Position numbers and translations under genes: made by a program
Notes under the pieces: model-generated
What the model was told of the DNA's origin: nothing
Database searches by the model: none
What the model saw: only the letters and a program-made list of their open reading frames with translations
Shown: positions 1-7,837 of the stretch, piece by piece
Numbering within the stretch: position 1 is the first letter of the stretch
How the letters are laid out: every line of letters starts with the position of its first letter
Source of the DNA: CADDYT01 sp035294125
Lineage (GTDB): Bacteria > Chloroflexota > Ktedonobacteria > Ktedonobacterales > Ktedonobacteraceae
DNA length: 64,000 bases
Reading direction: 5' to 3'
Assembly (NCBI GenBank): GCA_035294125.1
Contig: DATGLM010000008.1
Coordinates: 18,832 to 82,831 of the forward strand

Positions 1-1385
1 CCATAACTCAATTCAATCACCGCGAAGTATCCTTCTTGCACCGCGACTCTGTAGGCCGCTTCTCCTGAAAGAGTCATTCCAGCCTTATCTGTGTAGACGA
101 AATAGTCCAGGCTACTCCACTGCCAGAGGTTCGTCTCATTCTTCAGATAATAGCGTAACACATCGAAATCTTCCGCCAGGTAGTGATCGCTTCCTTTGTG
201 GACGCGGGGACGCAGGAACGCGGTAAGCCGCGTGCTGGAGGGCCAGTTCGCGTAGAGAGCCTGCGCTTGCAGCAGACCCAGCGGGAAGATCAACAGGAGA
301 AGAACTCCTATCGCGAACCAGGAAAGGCCAACGGTGTACTTCCCCCACAAACCAGCGAGATAGGCCACGAAAAAGCCTGCCAGGGGGGCAAGAAAGAACA
401 TGCTGAAAGCCAGATGTTTGTCCAGTGAAACCAACTCTCCTTTGTAGGTGTGATAGAGCGGAACCAGCAGAGCTGAGCCGAAGAGCAGCAGCCCGGTCGC
501 GCGCCGTCGCCTGCCACAGAAAAGCAGGCCAAGCAAACCGAGTCCGAAGAACATGCCCTCCATCAGCGCGATGTGCTCTATGATCAGGATGGGCATGGTA
601 TGAACAATGACGACGCGATTGATGGTTGTCGAACTCAGACCGGTGAGCGCCTGCTTATCCATACAGAGAAAGGCGATAAAGCCTGATCCTACCAACGAAA
701 AGAGGGCGACCCGCAGCCGAACGAGCATTTCCCTCCATCCCCGATGTTTCCAGCTCCACCAGGCCAGAAGTGCCAGCACAGTCGGCACGAACAGCAGCCC
801 GGCGTACTTGACTGCGACCATCAGCAGCAGGAGAGGACCCAGAGCCAGAAGCATCCGGGCTGAAGCAGCCTTACCGGCCCACAGGCAGAGCATCACCGCC
901 AGCGCCAGCAAACAGCAGCATAGGGCATCAAAGGTAGCCAGCCGTCCAAGAAACAACACTGACCCCTGGCAAACAAAGAGGAAGGCCGCGATCCAGGCGC
1001 TCTTGCGATCAAAAAACTGGATTGTCATGCCATAGACACAGATGGTGACGATCAGCATACAGAGCAGGCTAAAGAGGCGTGCCGCTTCCAGCCCTCCCAG
1101 CAAGTCTAGAGCGCCTCCAATGGCCGGATAAAAGGAGGGATAGCCAGAAAAGTAGAGACCATAAGGCTCTAGATAAGATGTTTTACCCTGCCAGTTCAGA
1201 AGAATTTGATGCCCGGCTAACAGGTAGAGGGCTTCATCCTGGAAAGCGCTATTGTTGAGTACGAGAAGAGAGGCGCTGGCTTGCAAGAGCAGGATGACAG
1301 GTATCAGGAACCAGGAGAGCCAGCGGTAGCAACCGCTCTGGCGACTTGAATGCCTCTTTTGCGCGCCTGGAGAACGCCCATTCAT
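1..1385 (-). CDS. GT-C type (family 39 / ArnT-like) membrane glycosyltransferase, 3' end off window
   Basis: Read directly from the minus strand: an open frame starts at the ATG at 1385-1383 and runs to the left edge with no stop, giving about 461 codons. After an Arg/His-rich cytosolic stub, a first membrane segment at about residues 22-44 is followed by FQDEALY (about 48-54). An acidic pair just after TM1 is the usual catalytic/metal signature of dolichyl- or undecaprenyl-phosphate-sugar dependent GT-C enzymes. The rest is a run of many hydrophobic segments broken by short basic loops, as in GT39 proteins. The likely role is transfer of a sugar from a lipid carrier to an extracytoplasmic acceptor; the acceptor cannot be told. 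The C-terminal soluble part begins near the edge and is cut. The neighbours give no pathway context. GT-C is well supported, the exact family less so. Confidence 0.72.
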   Translation of the reverse strand, partial: MNGRSPGAQKRHSSRQSGCYRWLSWFLIPVILLLQASASLLVLNNSAFQDEALYLLAGHQILLNWQGKTSYLEPYGLYFSGYPSFYPAIGGALDLLGGLEAARLFSLLCMLIVTICVYGMTIQFFDRKSAWIAAFLFVCQGSVLFLGRLATFDALCCCLLALAVMLCLWAGKAASARMLLALGPLLLLMVAVKYAGLLFVPTVLALLAWWSWKHRGWREMLVRLRVALFSLVGSGFIAFLCMDKQALTGLSSTTINRVVIVHTMPILIIEHIALMEGMFFGLGLLGLLFCGRRRRATGLLLFGSALLVPLYHTYKGELVSLDKHLAFSMFFLAPLAGFFVAYLAGLWGKYTVGLSWFAIGVLLLLIFPLGLLQAQALYANWPSSTRLTAFLRPRVHKGSDHYLAEDFDVLRYYLKNETNLWQWSSLDYFVYTDKAGMTLSGEAAYRVAVQEGYFAVIELSY

Positions 1386-1670
1386 GTGTACAAACTCCTG
1401 TGTTCAGCAACCATCACAGCACACCGGTCCAAGTGTAAGCAGGAAGCGTTATGAAAGCGTCTTGAACAGCGTTATTTAACTTCCGTGGCCCTGACCCCCT
1501 GAGCATAAAAGATGCCGGTGGGCAGGCGCAGGTGGCGGGTGACGATGGAGTAGGAGGAGAATGAAGCTTTGTAGAGAATAAACAAAGTTTTATTCAGAGC
1601 AGCAGTCGACCTGCGATAAATCCCGTAGGTCGGCTACTGTTTTGAGTACACGATTGGTCGGTTTAACAGG

Positions 1671-2039
1671 TTAGCTTTTGCGGTGAAGGGACCAGAAATA
1701 AGTGGGCAAAGCAAGCAATGTGCTCGAGAAAAACACAACACCCGCTATCCAGCTTATATGCCAGAAAGCTGCAACAATGCCCACATATGCAACCGCCATA
1801 CCTGTAGTATAGAAAAGTACTTCTTGCATTGTATCACGAACGTCTAATCGCCGCCTTGCTTTTGTAATCTTGATAAGAGTATTGCTGGTTAAAATTGGTA
1901 TAGCGAATGCAAGAGTTATGATGGAAATCCATGCCGCGACGTCTAAATAATTTAACGAAATAAAGCTTTGCATGATAATTAAACTGATCGCGGTGAGGCT
2001 TCCAGACCACCAGACCGACTGATGAGGGATCCCGTTCAT
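1671..2039 (-). CDS. small four-helix membrane protein, third gene of GTPase cassette
   Basis: A 122-residue protein with about four hydrophobic segments (near residues 12-30, 34-52, 75-93 and 97-115) and a basic cytosolic loop, KARRRLD, in the middle. No family was recognised. The ATG at 2039 follows an AAGGGA-type ribosome site at a normal distance. It lies 67 bp downstream of the 75-aa gene and shares the low GC of the GTPase gene, so the three probably form one transcription unit. A membrane partner for a soluble GTPase is one reasonable reading, but only genome context supports it. Confidence 0.6.
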   Translation of the reverse strand: MNGIPHQSVWWSGSLTAISLIIMQSFISLNYLDVAAWISIITLAFAIPILTSNTLIKITKARRRLDVRDTMQEVLFYTTGMAVAYVGIVAAFWHISWIAGVVFFSSTLLALPTYFWSLHRKS

Positions 2040-2106
2040 TATCTTTCCCTTCGTATCATTTTATGATTAAATGCATTTGTATGGGATGTGCCGCCTGCCT
2101 TATTTA

Positions 2107-2334
2107 TTATATTCTACCTCGAAGAAGCTGTAATATTCGTCCTACTATATCTTCTCGCAGGAAGCCGTAGACGTTTATCACCACTCTAGTTACTATCTCG
2201 TAGAGTCGGTAATGTTTCTGAGCTTCATAAGCTTCCCTCGTTTCTCTGGCATATCTTCTATCTAGTTCCAGTTGTGTACGCACCTCTTCAGCAAGCTGCG
2301 CTATTTCGTAATCGGAATCAGGATAGTTGGCCAT
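2107..2334 (-). CDS. 75-aa charged helical protein of GTPase cassette
   Basis: A short protein, acidic and Arg-rich in the first 50 residues (many E/R/Q, predicted helix or coiled coil), ending in an amphipathic hydrophobic stretch (IVTRVVINVYGFLRE and IVGRILQLL). No family was recognised. The start is well fixed: AGGAGG lies 9 bases before the ATG, and the gene begins 13 bp after the GTPase stop codon, so translation is probably coupled. The C-terminal hydrophobic helices could touch the membrane or the following membrane protein. This is inference; nothing here gives a biochemical activity. Confidence 0.6.
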   Translation of the reverse strand: MANYPDSDYEIAQLAEEVRTQLELDRRYARETREAYEAQKHYRLYEIVTRVVINVYGFLREDIVGRILQLLRGRI

Positions 2335-2347
2335 CTTGTGTTACCTC

Positions 2348-3355
2348 CTAGAAATCAACATTGGCAATATCTAAACTGAATCCTCGTTTTTCATCCAAAA
2401 GCACTATGTTACGGAGTTGCTTTGCCTGTAAGAGAGGCATATGACTCATAACATCTAATTTGATGAAATCTCCGAACGGACCTACTGATTCCGATTGCAG
2501 CCGATCGACGATAACTCGCATAAGAAAATTCAGGTTATATCGAAACCGCGCTGAGCAAGGAATTATACGATAACTATCATATAATCTATCAAATACTTGA
2601 GCATATTGAGGATAAGATTGCTTCAAGAAGTCTCTCTCTGCTTTCGTTAAAAGTCCTTCATAATATATCCTCCTCCCTGTACGACGTATCTTTGGATGAT
2701 TTTTAATCGTAAAATTACTGTTACAATATGTTTTTCCTCTAATTAACTCTCCGAATTGAGTAATAAACGCACTACGAAAATATTCCTCTTTCTGTGCTAT
2801 AAGCTCTCGTGTTAATTTCTGTGGTTTGAATACGCCTTTATCTGTTTCTTTCGAGAGAATCCAGGGTGAGGGTTGTTGATCAGACATAAGATGGTCAACT
2901 TTCGTAAGGACAAAAACGATTTTGCTCAATAATTCAATTTGTTTCTCCTTTGTTGCTACCATAGCCAGTATCTTTTGGAGGATTTCACTGTCGAAGACAT
3001 ACGAGCGGCTATCTGCTTGAATTGCCCAAATCACCACCTGGGAACTTTCCATCTTTTCTTTATATTGATCAATACGCCGCTTATCCTCCAATACAGATTC
3101 ACCCACACCAGGTAGATCATTAAACAAGATTTCGTGACCGGTGGAAGTTTTCTCAGAGTAGATTTGAATATCTTTTGTTGCGGGTCGTATCGGATCAACT
3201 TCAAAGTGCGTATCAAATAAAGCATTCATGAGTGAAGTTTTACCAACGCCAGCCTGACCCATAACGGAGACCTCAAGGGTTTTAGCTATTTCTTCATTCC
3301 ATTCTTGTAGTACCATAGCCAGGACTCTTTCAACCAGACTCATCTTCTTATCCAT
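2348..3355 (-). CDS. YfjP/YeeP-like TRAFAC GTPase
   Basis: A P-loop GTPase of 335 residues. G1 is GQAGVGKTS (about 33-41), followed by a conserved Thr at about 60. G3 is NDLPGVGES (about 79-87, DxxG at 80-83) and G4 is TKVD (about 151-154). The stretch after G3 (DLPGVGES, then a Tyr-Lys helix and VVIWAIQAD) closely resembles the YfjP/YeeP/YkfA GTPases carried by E. coli cryptic prophages, and more distantly Era-like ribosome-binding GTPases. The C-terminal about 130 residues carry no domain I recognise. The chosen start, MDKK at 3355, follows AGGAG closely; an upstream ATG at 3394 would add 13 residues. The gene is AT-richer than its surroundings and heads a three-gene unit. Function is unknown; a mobile-element or defence link is inference only. 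Confidence 0.82.
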   Translation of the reverse strand: MDKKMSLVERVLAMVLQEWNEEIAKTLEVSVMGQAGVGKTSLMNALFDTHFEVDPIRPATKDIQIYSEKTSTGHEILFNDLPGVGESVLEDKRRIDQYKEKMESSQVVIWAIQADSRSYVFDSEILQKILAMVATKEKQIELLSKIVFVLTKVDHLMSDQQPSPWILSKETDKGVFKPQKLTRELIAQKEEYFRSAFITQFGELIRGKTYCNSNFTIKNHPKIRRTGRRIYYEGLLTKAERDFLKQSYPQYAQVFDRLYDSYRIIPCSARFRYNLNFLMRVIVDRLQSESVGPFGDFIKLDVMSHMPLLQAKQLRNIVLLDEKRGFSLDIANVDF

Positions 3356-3456
3356 TTTCTCCTCACGCCCTGAACTGGAACTAAGAAGTAACAATCTACA
3401 AGAATGGAGTAAAAAAATCTTCTAAACTTATGGACGTCTTTTACTTTTATGAATAA

Positions 3457-3485
3457 AATATAACATAAAAATTTCTTTAAGTGAA
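3457..3485 (-). promoter_or_regulatory. sigma-70-like promoter of GTPase cassette
   Basis: On the minus strand TTCACT (3485-3480) and TATATT (3462-3457) are separated by 17 bases in a very A/T-rich stretch, about 100 bp before the GTPase start. The rest of the 3356-3777 gap holds only a TATAAT box at 3740-3745 on the plus strand, which may serve the tag gene but has no good -35 partner. Confidence 0.45.
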
Positions 3486-3777
3486 GTGTCTGATATGTCT
3501 GGTATAGCCTCGTCAATCTCGGTTTTCCTAAATATTGGGGGCCATGTAGGGGTGTAACGAATTGCGCCCCTAGATTTCCTCCCCTCGCCCCGGTTTTTGG
3601 CAGAACTGTCAATCTCCTATTCTCATCCCGATGTGATCCCGATTTTCTGAAGAAAAGATGGAAAGTTTCCTGCGCAGCCGTTGCCAGAGGATGATAATGT
3701 CTTCCAGGGGATAACGTGTGTTTTCCCCGTAATGTATCATATAATGAATGAGATCTGATGAGTACAAGGAAATGAAT

Positions 3778-4368
3778 ATGAGTGAGACACCGTTGGTCAA
3801 GAGGTGCGCCTGGGCTTTATCCAGTCAGCAATATATCGAGTACCATGATAATGAGTGGGGGGTACCCGTGCATGATGATCGCAAGCTTTTTGAGATGTTG
3901 ATCCTCGAAGGAGTACAGGCGGGTCTGAGCTGGTCGCTGATCCTGAAAAAGCGAGCAGGCTATTTCCAGGCGTTCGATGGCTTTGACGCGCACAAAATCG
4001 CGCGTTATGACGACCGGAAAGTCCAGGAGTTGCTGGCGAATCCTGAGATCGTTAGAAACAGATTGAAGATTCAGGCGGCCATTCAGAATGCGCGTGCATT
4101 TCTCGCGCTTCAGTCCCGTTATGGCAGTTTCGACGCGTTTCTCTGGCAATTCGTGGGTGGGCAGCCCCGTCAGAACGCCTGGCAAACCTTGCAGGATATT
4201 CCGGCAAGCACCGACGAATCAGACGCGATGAGTAAGGAGCTGAAGCGCCAGGGGTTCACCTTTGTCGGAACAACTATCTGCTATGCCTTCATGCAGGCCA
4301 TCGGGATGGTCAACGATCACATCGTCGAGTGTTTTCGCTGGCAAGAGGTACAACTTGCTGCTCGATAG
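3778..4368 (+). CDS. tag: DNA-3-methyladenine glycosylase I
   Basis: A 196-residue Tag enzyme, which removes 3-methyladenine from alkylated DNA in base excision repair. The HhH-GPD core is complete: RCAW at 9-12, YHDNEWG at 22-28, EGVQAGLSW at about 44-52 and TICYAFMQAIGMVNDH at 166-181. The four zinc ligands expected for the family are present (Cys10, His23, His181, Cys185). Length matches the family. I chose the ATG at 3778 because AGGA lies 7 bases upstream; in-frame ATGs at 3748 and 3772 are poorly spaced. It is a single gene, convergent with the BNR-repeat gene, whose stop is only 21 bp away, and no terminator hairpin separates them. Confidence 0.96.
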   Translation: MSETPLVKRCAWALSSQQYIEYHDNEWGVPVHDDRKLFEMLILEGVQAGLSWSLILKKRAGYFQAFDGFDAHKIARYDDRKVQELLANPEIVRNRLKIQAAIQNARAFLALQSRYGSFDAFLWQFVGGQPRQNAWQTLQDIPASTDESDAMSKELKRQGFTFVGTTICYAFMQAIGMVNDHIVECFRWQEVQLAAR

Positions 4369-4389
4369 CCCACGCGCCTGAAAGTGACG

Positions 4390-5427
4390 CTATTCTTCTA
4401 CCACCACAAGCGCGTGGACACGCCCTATCTGGAAATCGTCGGGCCAGCGCACAGGTACTTCTTCCCAACTCACGCCCGTATCGGTGGAGCGGAAAATGCC
4501 TTTATTGCTGCCCGCATAAAAGACTCCCGCTTCGGCTGCATTGGCGGTCAAAACACATGTCAGTAAGCCTTTTTCTTCGGGCAAACCAGAGCGCACCTGC
4601 TGCCAGGGGCTGTTGTGGCTGCGGCGATACACGACTGACTCCGCGCCTCCGGGATTATGCGCCTGCTGCGGGCCGTGTGCCGCAGAGATGACAAGGGTAT
4701 CTGGATCAGCGGGATCGACCGCGACACTCCAGAGGTAGTGGTGATGGAGACCTTCATCGGGCCGATACCACGTATCTCCGCCATTATCGCTCTGGACGAA
4801 ACCGTTGCCTGGACGCATAAAGCCATCCCCGGCGGCGGAATAGAGACGATCGGGCGCAAGTTTGTGCATGGCTAAGGTGTGCGTATCAAAGGGTCCATCC
4901 GGTTTGCGATCTTCCCAGGTTTCTCCACCGTCGAAGCTGCGCAGAAGCGCACCGGCCTCAATAGCGGCATAGAGGCGACCGGGGTGGAGTGGATCAGGCG
5001 TGATCCAGCGCACGTGGCTGGTATACGGGCGGGGTGGGAAACTCCAGGTGGGAGCAGAGGGTAACTGGCGCAGCGCAGCCAGCTCCCGCCACGTTGCCCC
5101 ACCATCCGCCGAACGAAAAATGGCGCTCGGTTCTGTTCCCGCATAGACAACGCTCTTTCCATTGGAACGCTCTAATGGACTGATGGCAACCGACATAACC
5201 TGCTCGCGAATGATGTTTGAGCCTACATTTCCCCACGTTCGCCCGGCATCAATGCTGCGCCACAATCCCTGCCCAAAGGTGCCGCAATAGACCTCCTCTG
5301 CATGCTGCGGATCAACAGTCAGACATTGTGTAGCCATGCCAGTGAGTTGTGGATCGACAACCCATTCCCCACCCTGCTGCCGCGCGATAGCCAGCGCCGT
5401 ATTCGTTGCGATATACAATGTTCTCAT
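4390..5427 (-). CDS. BNR/Asp-box repeat beta-propeller protein
   Basis: A 345-residue protein without signal peptide. It carries five Asp-box motifs of the S-x-D-x-G-x-(S/T)-W type: SIDAGRTW, SADGGATW, SFDGGETW, SDNGGDTW and STDTGVSW. These mark the blades of a sialidase/VPS10/Ycf48-like beta-propeller. Between motifs the text repeats the pattern of an extra blade strand (for example YAGTEPSAIFRSADG and YAGSNKGIFRSTD). No catalytic residues of true sialidases are evident, so it is more likely a binding or assembly propeller, or a relative of the exo-alpha-sialidase-like proteins widespread in Chloroflexota. The start at 5427 has AGAGGTAGGG just upstream. The cytosolic location is inferred from the lack of a signal sequence. 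Confidence 0.85.
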   Translation of the reverse strand: MRTLYIATNTALAIARQQGGEWVVDPQLTGMATQCLTVDPQHAEEVYCGTFGQGLWRSIDAGRTWGNVGSNIIREQVMSVAISPLERSNGKSVVYAGTEPSAIFRSADGGATWRELAALRQLPSAPTWSFPPRPYTSHVRWITPDPLHPGRLYAAIEAGALLRSFDGGETWEDRKPDGPFDTHTLAMHKLAPDRLYSAAGDGFMRPGNGFVQSDNGGDTWYRPDEGLHHHYLWSVAVDPADPDTLVISAAHGPQQAHNPGGAESVVYRRSHNSPWQQVRSGLPEEKGLLTCVLTANAAEAGVFYAGSNKGIFRSTDTGVSWEEVPVRWPDDFQIGRVHALVVVEE

Positions 5428-5465
5428 ACCCTACCTCTCTTTTCACTGGTCTCCGTGCTCTCTTC

Positions 5466-5717
5466 TCACGCCCGCGTCAAAAAAATCACCATCGTCGCTT
5501 GACCTCCTGGATTCAATATACGTCCGCAGGTCAAGTGTGAAGAGGTATTGCTTCGAGAAGGGAATGATCGATAGCTTAAACCAGTGCCAACAACCTCAAG
5601 AGACTGCGCTTTCCACTGCTGATAGACCGCGTCAGCATCCTCAACTTCAAACGATGGAATGATGCCGCCATGAGCAAGGGGAACGCCCGGCACTTTCTCC
5701 GGCAAAGCTCTCGACAT
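5466..5717 (-). pseudogene. VOC (glyoxalase/bleomycin-resistance) domain, C-terminal half only
   Basis: An 83-residue frame contains GGIIPSFEVEDADAVYQQW, which matches the start of the second beta-alpha-beta-beta-beta module of VOC proteins, and ends with NPGGQATMVIF, resembling the closing DPdGn strand. The first module of about 60 residues is missing: an in-frame stop lies 5 codons upstream of the start. The middle (RSFPSRSNTSS) departs from the family, as if frameshifted. It is best read as a decayed gene. A very short functional protein cannot be excluded. The flanking 5718-5986 has no gene; a REP-like fragment sits at 5775-5793. Confidence 0.45.
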
Positions 5718-5986
5718 ACATCTCTCTTTTTAACGTATTTGAAAGCGGCGAACCATTGAAAACAATCTCGGGCACGTCATTCTTCGCGGCGCACGCCGCG
5801 TTTGCGAAGCGCCAGCCGCGCTGAGCCGTGCCTACTTTGCAACACGGATGTAAAGCAAGGTATAATGTTTTCCAACACAGAACCTGTTTTCGACAATTTC
5901 GACTCCGCCGCAGGTGGACCTTTCCTCATAAAGAATGCCAGGTCTGAACCTGCGTCCTATAGCAATAGTAGAAGGGATATCAGGTT

Positions 5987-7399
5987 ATGCGTGAGATACA
6001 TGAGGGCAGGTCCAACACGGCAACAGTTGCCGTCATTCACTTTTTCTCTGAACGCACCGATGGCGTCTCGCTGCAAATACAGGAGAATGATCGCGTCTTA
6101 GCGAGCCTGGGGTGGCAGGTGATTGAGTGCAGCGCCGATGCCAGGGGTCAACATGGCTTTATGCTGCCTGCCTTAGATTACACGACACCCGAAGTGCTGG
6201 CGTTGAAAGTTGGGGGACAGAATAAAGCAGAGATGGTACAGGCCTTTGAGAGGCAGGTGCAGGCGATAAAAGAGGGGCTGCGAGAGATGGTGTGCAGGAC
6301 GAGGCCACAGGTGATCCATGCGCGCAATATGCTCTCACTCCCTATCCACCCCGCCGCTACCGTCGCTATGGCCGAATTTATCGCCGAAAACCCCGACATT
6401 GGGTTCCTTGCTCAGCATCATGATTTTAGCTTCGAGGATGATTTTCAACCGGGAGACCGCAAGAGAGCGTATGAGATTCCTTATCCAGAGATACAGCAGC
6501 GAGTTGAGGACGCGCTTTTGTATCAGGCACCCAATGTGCATCATGCCGTGATTAATTCGCTGATGCAAAAGCGTCTTCTGGCAGCATATGGCATCCATGC
6601 CGCTATTATTCCTGACTCGTTTGATTTTGAGACTCAACCGCTGCGCATACCCTCCTTGCGAGAAAGACTGGGACTGCGTGAACATGATCTCGTGATCGGC
6701 ATGATGACGAGGATCATTCCTCGCAAAGCCATCGAAGTGGCGATACAATTTGTCGCGCAATTGCAGCAACGCAAAGGTGAGGTGGTGGGAGAAAGGCGCG
6801 GCCTCCATGGCAGAACGATTACAGAAGCGAGCAGGTTTGTGCTCCTCCTTGCTCAAGCAGCCGGGCTGGATGAGCCTGAGAATGCCGCCTATTTTCAAAA
6901 ACTGCGTCACTATGCCAGAGCAGCAAAAGTTGACCTGCTCTACATAGGCGATAAGGTGGTGGCGGACAGCGCCTATAGAGGGGAGGCGGATAAGATTCCC
7001 TTCTACAGTCTCTACAGCGAGGTAGATATCGTGACATTTCCCAGCTATCAGGAGGGATTTGGCAATCAGTACCTGGAAGCGGTCGCCCTGGGCAAAGGTG
7101 TCGTCGTAGCCCACGAATATCCTGTGATGGAGGCCGATATTCTGCCTGTTGTTGCTCCTGATGGCATCATTTCTCTCGGCAACAATAGCCAGTACATGCG
7201 AGATGAAGCGGGACTCATTCACGTGCAGGAGACGGTGTTGCAGGCGGCGGTAGAGCGAGAAATCCATTTCCTGCTGCACCCTGAAGAAGAGCAATCCATT
7301 GCCGCCAGAGTCTATACGAGCCTGAAGGGCGCTTATGATGCCCGCGTGGTTGGCAACAAATTAGCGGCTATCCTTCAACAATCCGTTCCAGCCCACTAA
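5987..7399 (+). CDS. family GT4 glycosyltransferase
   Basis: A 470-residue GT-B fold glycosyltransferase. The N-terminal half has a Rossmann-like acceptor domain (VAVIHFF at about 14-20, VIHARNMLSLP, then QHHDFSFED). The C-terminal half has the family 4 donor signature: MTRIIPRKAIEVAIQF, then YSEVDIVTFPSYQEGFGNQYLEA, including the E-x7-E region (EGFGNQYLEAV). GT4 enzymes use nucleotide-activated sugars with retention of configuration. Related proteins make glucosylglycerate-type solutes or decorate glycans; the substrate here cannot be assigned. It is a lone gene, soluble, and convergent with the secreted-repeat gene. The intergenic space downstream contains two hairpin repeats but no clear U-tract terminator directly after the stop. 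Confidence 0.85.
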   Translation: MREIHEGRSNTATVAVIHFFSERTDGVSLQIQENDRVLASLGWQVIECSADARGQHGFMLPALDYTTPEVLALKVGGQNKAEMVQAFERQVQAIKEGLREMVCRTRPQVIHARNMLSLPIHPAATVAMAEFIAENPDIGFLAQHHDFSFEDDFQPGDRKRAYEIPYPEIQQRVEDALLYQAPNVHHAVINSLMQKRLLAAYGIHAAIIPDSFDFETQPLRIPSLRERLGLREHDLVIGMMTRIIPRKAIEVAIQFVAQLQQRKGEVVGERRGLHGRTITEASRFVLLLAQAAGLDEPENAAYFQKLRHYARAAKVDLLYIGDKVVADSAYRGEADKIPFYSLYSEVDIVTFPSYQEGFGNQYLEAVALGKGVVVAHEYPVMEADILPVVAPDGIISLGNNSQYMRDEAGLIHVQETVLQAAVEREIHFLLHPEEEQSIAARVYTSLKGAYDARVVGNKLAAILQQSVPAH

Positions 7400-7435
7400 G
7401 ATAGGAAAGATACTCATCTCTCTTCCTCGATCTGC

Positions 7436-7468
7436 CATGTCATTCTTCGCTGCGCCTAGAATGACATG
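7436..7468. repeat. short inverted repeat, member of dispersed TCATTCTTCGC family
   Basis: Eleven-base arms CATGTCATTCT (7436-7446) and AGAATGACATG (7458-7468) flank an 11-base centre, CGCTGCGCC-like. The left arm and centre resemble 5775-5793 and the arms of the 90-bp element at 35289-35378, suggesting decayed copies of one REP/MITE-like family. Confidence 0.5.
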
Positions 7469-7732
7469 ACTTTCCTTAAACGACATGTCCCGGCCCGTTT
7501 TTAATAGCAAGCACAGGCTGGAACTGGATGAGGCCGTGTTCAGGTATGGTAAGTTTCTGCGGATGCCTGTAGCTTCTTCCTTGAAAGATGTTTCCAGCGC
7601 AGGCCCTTTTTGTATGACCTGCGGCGCGCCAGTGCAAACCATGACAGCCAGTCCCAGGAATCTTACCGGTTTGCTGCCGCAAGATCAGCCCCTCAGATGC
7701 TATGAAAAATACGCTCGTATGGATGGCGGGGG

Positions 7733-7764
7733 CCAGGGCGCAGGCAAGCTGCGCCCTGGTTTTA
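7733..7764 (+). terminator. perfect 11-bp hairpin followed by TTTT
   Basis: CCAGGGCGCAG (7733-7743) pairs perfectly with CTGCGCCCTGG (7749-7759) over a 5-base loop and is followed by TTTT on the plus strand. It lies between the convergent GT4 and secreted-repeat genes, 330 bp after the former, so it may be an intrinsic terminator. It also matches a repeat at 55837-55861, so it may be a mobile hairpin repeat instead. The rest of 7400-7837 shows only frames without recognisable protein character. Confidence 0.5.
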
Positions 7765-7837
7765 CATCGCTCCCACCCGGTGTCAGGAACATCTTCCCCT
7801 GATACTGTTACGCCCTGCCCTGTACACGTTGGCAGTG

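Noticed and set aside
1476..1600. Minus-strand open stretch reading like a protein end (HLRLPTGIFYAQGVRATEVK) and a 6-codon frame on the plus strand after a strong AGGAGG
   Set aside because: No start codon or family match for the first; the second is too short and has no downstream gene. It could be a protein relic or chance.
1603..1643. Imperfect hairpin followed by TTTT downstream of the 122-aa gene
   Set aside because: The T-run is on the plus strand, where no gene reads into it; on the minus strand no U-tract follows.
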